Below the pieces are notes generated by a model that was given only the letters and a program-made list of their open reading frames with translations, made no database searches and had not been told where the DNA came from. Source: Lasiosphaeris hirsuta (lineage: Eukaryota > Ascomycota > Sordariomycetes > Sordariales > Lasiosphaeriaceae). Taken from it: 64,000 bases of DNA. The stretch spans positions 2,232,001 through 2,296,000 of the forward strand of contig JAUKUA010000003.1 in NCBI GenBank assembly GCA_030549175.1, read 5' to 3'. Position numbers and translations under genes: made by a program. This document shows positions 56,764 to 64,000 of the stretch, piece after piece (positions within the stretch are counted from its first letter, which is position 1; every line of letters starts with the position of its first letter).

Positions 56764-57309
56764 CTAAACATCCGCATCCCCTCGGGCATTTCCTTTATCA
56801 ACACCCCGCAAGCGCTCGTAGCCCGGACTCATACTCTTGTGCATGGTCCACCTCCAGAGCGCCATGGCGTGCCTCCGCGCCCAGTTACGCGCCGATATCA
56901 CCTCGGCGTGGTCCCGGGCGCGGAGGGCCCTGGCCCTGCACTCGAGCTCCAGATCGATCGCCGAGACGTGCCGTGCAAAGGCAACCCGCTGCGCGCGTGT
57001 GAGCTGCCCGGCAGCGGAGCGGCGTGCCAGCTCGGCAAGGCGGTCGTCGATAAGGGCTAGGCGGACGTCGTCGGCGCGGTCCCAGTGTTGCGCGTGGTGG
57101 TGCTCGCAACGGGCCAGGGCGTAGTAGCTGGCGAGGACGGTGCGGTTGGGGGGCTCGCAGATCTGGGACTGAGCAGCTTCGTCGTGTTGGCAGTGCATCT
57201 GGAAGACTGGACACGGGGTTAATCGCAGCATGAGAGGAGATCAGGGGCACGACGAGCACGTACGGGTGGAACATTTGCAAGAGTAGTGGAGGGTGGCTAG
57301 CCAGCACAT
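56764..57309 (-). CDS. Small Cys/His-rich orphan protein
   Basis: Two exons (intron 57207-57263, GTACGT donor) encode 162 residues. The N-terminal third is rich in Cys and His: Cys at 2, 11, 13, 21, 32 and 49, and His at 8, 20, 23 and 51-53 (HYSCKC, MHCQHDEAAQSQIC, CEHHHAQHWDR). It could bind metal or form disulfides; no signal peptide is clear. The rest is an Arg/Ala-rich helical region (ALIDDRLAELARRSAAGQL, DLELECRARALRARDHAEVI) with coiled-coil character. I do not recognise a family. The clean splice junction, which joins two halves of a Cys/His-rich segment in frame, is the best evidence that the gene is real. The next gene on this strand upstream is DUG3-like. Confidence 0.6.
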
Positions 57310-58201
57310 TGTGGATGTGATGGTTGGCTATTTCCTAGCTAAGGGGGGGGGGGGTCAGGGGACCGGTGGTGTTGTGAGTATCGGGTCTTCTCGTGCCTGT
57401 TGTATCACAGGTTGGGGAACAGGATAGAGGGAACAGCAATAACAACAATAGCTAGAGGGGACTGCCCACAATGGCCTCAAGACGAGCCAAACCCATATAC
57501 CTCTCACAACCAACCGCGAAGCCCGGCTTTCCAGGGCCCGATCAGCTAACTGAACAAGGCTGGTTACCTAGCTCCATTTATATACCTGGGGCTATGGTTG
57601 AACTTACACCTGCAGCATAAGCATACCATCCCTTACAAGCAGAGGACCAACGCCACCCCTAGATATCACAGATAACGCGCCCGAGGCTGGTTCCCTCGAG
57701 TGTCAGAGGCGTGGGGAGTGCCAGCGCGTGGAGGATAGAGTTTTCCTGGATTTGGGAGGCTGGCTAGCCATGTGGAGGACCTTGCGGAGAGTTCTTATAA
57801 CATGCGGCAAGGTTTTGAATGGCGCCATCTCCGCTCGAGACCGGCTGCTTTCGGTGCTGTCTCGATTGCCGACCTTCTGCTGCCGTTAGAGCTGGTCAAA
57901 TGCCAAAAGAAAAAAGAGGGCCAGACTTGGGGGGGGGGGGGAGGGGGAGAAACAAGGAAACTTCCACTCGTCGACAACTGTTTTTCTTCTCATTTTCTCA
58001 TAAGGATATCACCACACAAAATATGTACACATACACACCACGCTTATCTCTAAACCCGAATCTACTGTTTCGTTTCACCCAAAACGCCTGTTCTCTGTAG
58101 CCTAATCTAGTAGCACAAGGTATCCGAATCCTATCCCGACAAACTTTCCGTACGCCCCGCTCACTTTTTTTTTCCGCTAAAGATACCACAAGGATAAGGG
58201 A
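57310..58201. other. Intergenic, no supported gene
   Basis: About 890 bp with G-rich homopolymers (G12 at 57343-57354 and another near 57930-57950). It holds the promoter of the small orphan gene and the 3' flank of the DUG3-like gene. No frame is persuasive. Confidence 0.5.
57343..57354. repeat. Homopolymer G12
   Basis: A run of 12 guanines directly upstream of the small orphan gene; its length may be unreliable. Confidence 0.85.
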
Positions 58202-59794
58202 TTATGACATGCTCAATTCAGGAAAATACTGCGCAATCTTGTTGGGATTGCCAAACTCAGTCCTTGGCGGCTCGGGAGTGAGGGGGCTCGAGTCGTGGTG
58301 CGAGTTGCCCGAGTACGTGTCGACAGTTGTGATGGAGGCTCGTTTCTTCTTGATGTTGCCCTGTGCGGGCGGCTGCTGGGCTGCGGACCGGATGCCGTTT
58401 GAAGTGGTGATGGCTCGAACGTCGGACGGCGCCTGGTCGGTGTGGGAGAGTGAGGTTCTGACACGTGCAACGGTCGACGGCTCTGGGGTGCGCGAACGGG
58501 CCATGCTGATCGGGATAGTCGGGCCCAGAAACTTCTTCTGGGGCTCGACCTCGATGCTAGGCAAGCTTGCAGGTACGCCTGGTGTCAAGGCCTTTTCGTT
58601 TGCGGACAGGCCCCGGGCCCGGACAAAGGCAGCGGAACGGCGGTGGTGAGGGCTGCGGTCGTAAAACCGGTCCAAGATAGGGTGCACCATGACGGTTTGG
58701 TTGTGGACAGTCAAGATGGAGTTCGTCGGGACATTGACCCAATTCTCTGTGGCAAGGTTAGACCTGCTCGCTCTCTCTTTAGCGTGGTGAAAATACCTCG
58801 CTCAAAAGTCAGGGGCTCGCTCGCCACCAAGACTACGTCGGCACCCTTGTCGCTTCGCTCCATATGGTAGTCTCGGCTGGCCGGGTCGGGCGCTTTCGTG
58901 TCCCAGAGGGTGCCAGACGAGTAGTACAGACTAGCAGCCTCGTCCTGGGCACTGCCTACGTAGCGGGTGCAGATAACGGTGTGGCCGTCTGTCAGGGCAA
59001 AGTTCAGCAGACTCCGCGTATCGACAGCCTCGGCGAGGATCACGCTATCCGGGATGCTGTCAATCAGCTCATTGATCAGAGCAATCGTCTTCAGCATGGC
59101 CTTCCTGAGCACTGTCGGGCCAAAGCCACCAGCGGGTTGGGAACTCGGGTCGTGGCCCATGCGCTCAAGCGTATCGAGGAAAAGGGCAAACGCCCACTCG
59201 CTATCGGTACCGCCTACAACGCCGAGGTACCACTTGTCGGCCAGTCGCTCTCCCAGGCGTCTCTTGATCTGCTTCCAGCCGCCAAGCCCGCCATTGTGCA
59301 TCCACATCAGGCTTCCGTGGCAGAACGGATGGCAGTTGTCTTCGCTCAAGGAGCCCTCGGTAGTCGCGCGGACATGGGCAAAGATCAGGTGTGAGGCTGT
59401 CTTGGAGGCCAGGCGCTGCAGGTTGACGCAGTTCCACGCTGGCGTGGTGGATGTGAAGAGGCAGGGGGCGGCGCCTAGCTTGGGCTCGGTGTAAAAGCCG
59501 ATGCCAAATCCATCGGCGTTGTTCTGTCCGCGGCGGGTATCCTGTAACGCAGAAACACATTGGTCAGCCCCGGGAAGGCCTGGTGCTGTGAGGGACGAGG
59601 GGAATCAAGCTCACCAATCGCAGGCGCGAGTCGAATGACTGCTTGAGGATCGAGTGAGTTGGGTCGAGGATCAGCTTGGAGAGAAGGATCTCATCGCTTC
59701 CCTTGTAGACCTGGTCGCGGGCACGACCCGGTTAGCTAGCAGGCCCAATGGATGGCGAACGGCAAAGGTGTCGTCTTACCAGGAAGCGACACAT
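58202..59794 (-). CDS. dug3: Class II glutamine amidotransferase, DUG3-like
   Basis: Four exons: a five-codon first exon (MCRFL), then introns 59711-59779, 59542-59614 and 58747-58796, for 466 residues. Cys2 is the expected N-terminal nucleophile after methionine removal. Further class II GATase features are DTRRGQNNADGFGIGFY, HLIFAHVRATTEG, NCHPFCHGSLMWMHNGGLGG and GGTDSEWAFALFLDTL. In yeast, Dug3 works with Dug1/Dug2 to cleave glutathione (the GSH degradasome) in the cytoplasm. The catalytic part is followed by ENWVNVPTNSILTVHNQTVM and a Ser/Pro-rich tail of about 140 residues that yeast Dug3 lacks. The tiny first exon was placed because it provides the catalytic Cys and joins in frame. Confidence 0.92.
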
Positions 59795-60820
59795 ATTGGA
59801 AGGTGGCCGAGAATCGGCAGCGCGGGCGGAGGGCGTTAGCCGGTTGTTGGGTCGCAAAGGTCGTTTACGCTGCGGTGCTCGCTGCGGTGCGCAATATCTC
59901 CAGGGAGAATGGAGACACAGTGCAGTAGACCCAGTGGGCGGTGTTGCTCAATGTTGTTGCAAAGAAAAAGTGGGAGGAAAGGGACAGCTCATGCGACCAT
60001 CGACTGCACGGCAATATGGTGACTCTGACTTGTCTGGTGAGCCCAAGAGTGGTGCCGATCAACTAATATCCGTAGTCGGGCGCAATCAAGTCGACGCAGG
60101 TTCCCGGTCACAGGGCTGACGGAATCCGCCATCAGAATGGCGGAATTTCTGGCCAATTTTTATTTTTTTTACTGTGTCCTATAGTATCCCAGCCTCAAAC
60201 GGCCCCGTTTTCCGTTACAAGCACCGTCCAACGATCAATCCAAGAGGCATTTGATCGCGGCTCGGAAAATTGCAGCGAGCAAGACACGCTGCGAAATCCA
60301 TTCTCTCCTACCTGCAGCTTCTTTGTCAAGGAGACTGACGTGGTCTCCTGCAATAACCCTGCTAGCTAACTGGGAGCTGTGGCTTGCCCCCGTGGCCTCC
60401 TTCGGTATTTGGACCAGGGTTATGCATGTCCTGACACTATCGGACTGCATGATCGTTATCTCGATGTGGTGGAGAAGTGGAGGCATTTGCAACACCCGAG
60501 TCACTCCTCAAACACGGCCTACCACCAACATACCCGTACCTAGGTAGGGGCTAAGTACGTAAGGTAGTAAATAATCTGCAAGAGTGTTTAGGACTTTGTC
60601 CTTTTATTTACTACTGTAATGTGAGGCCACACGTTCAACCATGCGGCACCGCCCCCAATTCGACATGGCTGTTTCAAGCGGCGGTTGGCTGCCTGTTCAG
60701 AAGGCCCAACCAGATCCTCAGACAAGACTTCCTCGTACCTTTTCTTGCTGCTCAGTCTGCAGGTATAGATAGTATCATCGGCAACTCTCAGAAAAACCAT
60801 ATGCGATCCAGCTTGAAGCT
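59795..60820. promoter_or_regulatory. Divergent promoter region, dug3 / HET gene
   Basis: About 1.0 kb between divergent start codons, presumably holding both promoters. A T-rich tract lies near 60161-60170. No gene is visible. Confidence 0.5.
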
Positions 60821-63093
60821 ATGGACAAATACACAGACCTACCCCTATTCAGACTGTGTATTTTTTGTCGCTGCCTCGAGCCTGCCGATCAGCCATGCCC
60901 TCTTCTTCCCTCCCTTTCACAAGGGCCGCCTACATCAAGCGCCAGAGTCAAGCCTCTGAGAATAGTGACACCACTCTCGGCCTGTGACGAGAATCTACTC
61001 GAGTCCCTTCGGACACAACCGAGCAAGCTTTGTCGGCGCTGTTCAGCCTCCAATATTATCCACGCCTTCAAAGATGCGCCGCTCCCCCTCGATTCCGATG
61101 AACCCTGGCTACATGTTGGAGAGAAGTGGGAGATGTCACTGGGAAAGCTATCTGGTCTCTTACTTACCCCCTCGTGCCAATTTTGCCGCCTCATCTATCG
61201 TATTTTGCCCCGAGAACTTCTTCACCCCGACGATGACACTATCACCGTTGTGCCACTTCGGTCGTACCTGCGAGAGCCCGGCTGGGAGGAAATTCCCGAC
61301 GAGGTCAGGTCTGAGACTGCGGTGTTCCTTGGTATACAAACACTGGACCAGGTTGGTGCGACCGTACAGGGGATCAGCCCCGACAGAAGTGTACGTCTCG
61401 GAAGGATGACCGGGGAAGCAATTGCACTCGAGGTACCATTTCCTGGCCGACAAGTCCATAATGCTCGACTTGTTGATCCCTTCGTCGACTTTTCTTGGGT
61501 TCGGCACGCTCTCCGGCGTTGCCAGGAAACCCATGGCAACGCATGTCACGGTGACTTTCCGAAAGAGTTGCTGACGTCGCGAATGCTGGATGTAGAGGAG
61601 CGCGAGATAGTACCTTGTCCCGATAACTGCGACTATGTCGCTCTCAGTTATCGATGGGGGCTTCATGTTAACCCTCCTCTCTCTGCTATCAAGATGGCAC
61701 TGCCACAAACCATCGAGGATGCTATAACTGTCACCAAGCAGCTCGGGAAGCGGTATCTCTGGGTCTCTCTCTCTCTCCGCACATGGCTACCCTGCGGTGC
61801 CTAAGCTGACTTTTCTCAGGTTGATGCCTACTGTATCGACCAGTCCCCAAATCCGACCCCTGAACAGGTGGCCGAGAAGCAGCAGCAACTCAACATGATG
61901 AATCTGATATATTCCGGTGCCTCGGTTACTCTTGTTGGCTTGACTGGAACAAGCTCAAACTATGGTCTGCCTGGCGTTTCGCCGAAGCTCCCTCGTCTGA
62001 AGCAGGTGACAGAGATGATTGACGGCTTCACTCTCTTCACTATGCCACCAAGTATTGATAACGAAACAGATGTTTCTATCTGGAACACTCGCGCCTGGAC
62101 ATTGCAAGAGAGTTACCTCGCCAGGCGCTCCCTATTCTTCTCAGACAACCAAGTTCGGTTCCTGTGTGCGGCTTCGACTGTGACGGAGTCGACTGATTTT
62201 GCATCGCCGCTCAACACCAGAATACACTCTATGTACACAATGACCCGGCTCGGATTCTTTGCAGCCGAACCTGTATGCATCCGTGTTTCAAGGCTCCTCT
62301 GTTCTTCTTGGTCCCGTGGCATCTAACACGAGGCGCACGTTAGGGCATCAAAAACCCCGGGCTTACACCTACCGAGAGTGCCGATGATGGTAACCTGAAA
62401 ATGCTGGGCTACAATGGCTTCATACACGATTACACGTCCCGAGAGATGACCAACGACACGGATTCTCTTAACGCCGCCCTGGGAGTGCTGGCTCAATTGA
62501 AGCTCCAGGTCTTCCCGGAGGGTTTCGTTTGGGGTTTACCACTCAAAAGCAATCCCGAGTCCTTAGGATGGTTCCACGCTCGAGACTCCGCGCCTCCCAA
62601 ACGGCGGCCGCTGTTTCCGAGCTGGAGCTGGGCTGGTTGGAGAGGCGCTGTGCTTACCCCTGATATGCTGCTCCGACGGGGTGATCTTAATCAGCCGGGA
62701 GAAGTGGACCTTCGAAAAGACTTGACTGTGCAAGTAGTCGACAACAACAGCCACGACCTCGTTGTCGAAGCGTGGGTAGTGGACTTGGAGGTGGTCACGG
62801 AGCCTTTTAGCGAGGCTCGTGTGCCCGGAAGCGACGAAGCAATTGGTTTTGTGACGGAGCGAAACTTTCTACACAACAACACGCTGCCAACGGGCACATA
62901 CAGCTGTCTTGTCGTGCAGAGGGCTGCGTTCAAACGGGTGGTGGGTGGTCCCGAGAAGCAGGTTGTGCACATGGTTGTGCTGGAGTGGACAGGCCAAGTG
63001 GCACAGAGGCGGACTATGCTCATATTGACCACGTTTTTCAGGGAAGACTTTATGCGACTGGCGCCGGTGAGGAAGAGGGTTACTCTGCGCTGA
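60821..63093 (+). CDS. HET-domain (heterokaryon incompatibility) protein
   Basis: Three exons (introns 61763-61819 and 62273-62343) encode 714 residues. The HET domain motifs are in order: DYVALSYRWG, then ITVTKQLGKRYLWVDAYCID spanning the first junction, MNLIYSGASVTLVGL, and NTRAWTLQESYLARRSLFF. N-terminal to it is a Cys-containing segment (LCRRCSA, SCQFCRLIY) often seen in such proteins. The C-terminal part holds PLFPSWSWAGWRG, another recurrent HET-protein motif. HET domains trigger cell death on allorecognition in some proteins (HET-E, TOL, HET-6), but most of the family are uncharacterised. The first intron has an unusual GTCTCT donor, so that junction rests on domain continuity. No NACHT or WD repeat is present. 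Confidence 0.9.
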
Positions 63094-63475
63094 AGTTGGA
63101 TAGGGCTATGGTCAATATTCCATGTGATGTCAAGTGTAAATGTATAGCAGCCAATTGGATACAACAAGTCCCACATTTTCCCTGATCCCCGGTGATGAGG
63201 GTCTCTCCAATTTCTAGTGGGGCACGTGTGGGGTTAGGCTCTGACAGCCCCCCCTTGCCACTTGCTGCATCATTTCAGTGGGATTTCAGTGGGATTTAAG
63301 TGGGGAAATGAAACCGCGGCACTGAGATTAGCCAATCCCTTTCGCCATTCCGTCCCCAAACGAGCACTTTCCGGAAACCTAGTTACCTCAACCTTCATCA
63401 ACCACCCTCTCTTGCTCCCCTTCCCAAATGGTTCCCAACCTGTATGCGACATAGCATCCGCCCTGCTCGTCCATC
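63094..63475. other. Intergenic, mgm1 promoter
   Basis: A 382-bp gap between two plus-strand genes with a short 11-bp tandem repeat (63272-63304). It should carry the Mgm1 promoter and 5' leader. Confidence 0.55.
63272..63304. repeat. 11-bp tandem repeat upstream of mgm1
   Basis: Two copies of ATTTCAGTGGG plus ATTTAAGTGGG, about 170 bp before the mgm1 start codon. Possibly regulatory; more likely a small slippage product. Confidence 0.8.
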
Positions 63476-64000
63476 ATGAGCGCACAGCTGCGTGCTGCCG
63501 GGGCGTTCGCCCCCTTCGCTCGACGCGTCGCTGTCCGCGCTGTCCGCCATTTCCACCAGCTCCCGACCGGCGGCATCCAGCGCGCTGATGGAGTCGCCCG
63601 TGCTGTCCGCAGGCCGATGCGCTTCACCGCAAATTCATACCACAATGCCGTCATTGTCCGCAATATATCGTTTGCCCGTATGCTCCCAAAGCTGGTCGTC
63701 AAATTCGCCCGCATCCCCGCCATGTTCGGCAGTCTGATGATTGGCGGTGTCGCATGGATACAATACCAGGCCATCCGTAGGATCCCTCCCATGGGTTGTG
63801 GTAATTGAGGGGACCCATACACTTGTGCTGACTAGGTAGCAGAGGTGAGCAATTCCGCCTCGGAAATGTTCGGCAACGTGAAAGATACCGTCTCGACCAC
63901 CGCCACAAGCTTGTGGGGGAGCGCCCTTGACATTGCCGAACAGACGAAGCGGGGTTGGGTGAGCACCAAGGAGCACATTGAGGTGCCGGAGTGGCTGGAA
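63476..64000 (+). CDS. mgm1: Mitochondrial dynamin-like GTPase Mgm1 (OPA1), 5' part only
   Basis: The window ends inside the gene after 153 codons. The N-terminus is a basic, Arg-rich mitochondrial targeting sequence (MSAQLRAAGAFAPFARRVAV). Next comes the conserved ISFARMLPKLVVKFARIP and a hydrophobic segment (AMFGSLMIGGVAWIQYQA), the inner-membrane anchor of the long form. Intron 63777-63842 uses the acceptor GTAGCAG; this choice gives IQVSNSASEMFGNVKDTVST, matching the family, and the frame then runs to the edge (EHIEVPEWLE). Mgm1/OPA1 fuses the inner membrane and maintains cristae, and is cut by a rhomboid protease near this segment. The GTPase domain lies beyond the window. Confidence 0.88.

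Overview
This window is nuclear DNA of a filamentous ascomycete, most likely Sordariomycetes and plausibly Sordariales. The basis is short GT-AG introns of mostly 50-75 nt, GC-rich coding regions, and fungal protein types: a HET-domain protein, a Zn2Cys6 regulator, a fungal GH78 enzyme, Pot1, Mgm1 and DUG3. The species cannot be named from the sequence. I spliced gene models by eye; most have intact reading frames across every junction.

Layout, left to right. 0-10 kb: an IRC22/TRAP-alpha-like ER membrane protein, a small AT-hook protein and a large DExH RNA helicase. 10-16 kb: a secreted GH78 (alpha-L-rhamnosidase-type) hydrolase and importin alpha. 17-27 kb: a block of nuclear housekeeping genes with Pot1 (telomere), a cohesin SA/STAG subunit and RNA polymerase III subunit Rpc4, plus the urease accessory protein UreD. 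28-33 kb: an FAD monooxygenase facing an MCT-type transporter, then a small four-helix membrane protein. 36-46 kb: a regulator with a C-terminal Zn2Cys6 cluster, a gene-poor stretch of 5.6 kb, and a B-type mitotic cyclin. 48-56 kb: the mitochondrial aspartate/glutamate carrier, a broken F-box-like remnant, a cystinosin-type PQ-loop transporter and a quinone-reductase-like MDR gene with an in-frame stop. 56-64 kb: a small Cys/His-rich orphan gene, a DUG3-like glutamine amidotransferase, a HET-domain gene and the 5' part of the mitochondrial dynamin Mgm1, cut by the window edge.

The most unusual signal is a family of degenerate minisatellites with an exact 21-bp period, all in one 8-kb segment (48.65-56.70 kb). 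Five arrays occur there: one fills the abnormally long first intron of the carrier gene, one fills the longest intron of the MDR gene, one codes for a heptad-repeat helix in the tail of that MDR protein, and two are intergenic or in a 3' flank. Read in the right frame, the units give 7-residue repeats. Other points worth checking are a probable one-base frame break in rpc4 at a G6 run, an in-frame intron with a tandem acceptor in importin alpha, and the nonsense codon in the MDR gene.

Apart from the monooxygenase/transporter pair, the genes do not form one pathway. I found no tRNA, rRNA, CRISPR array or intact transposon.
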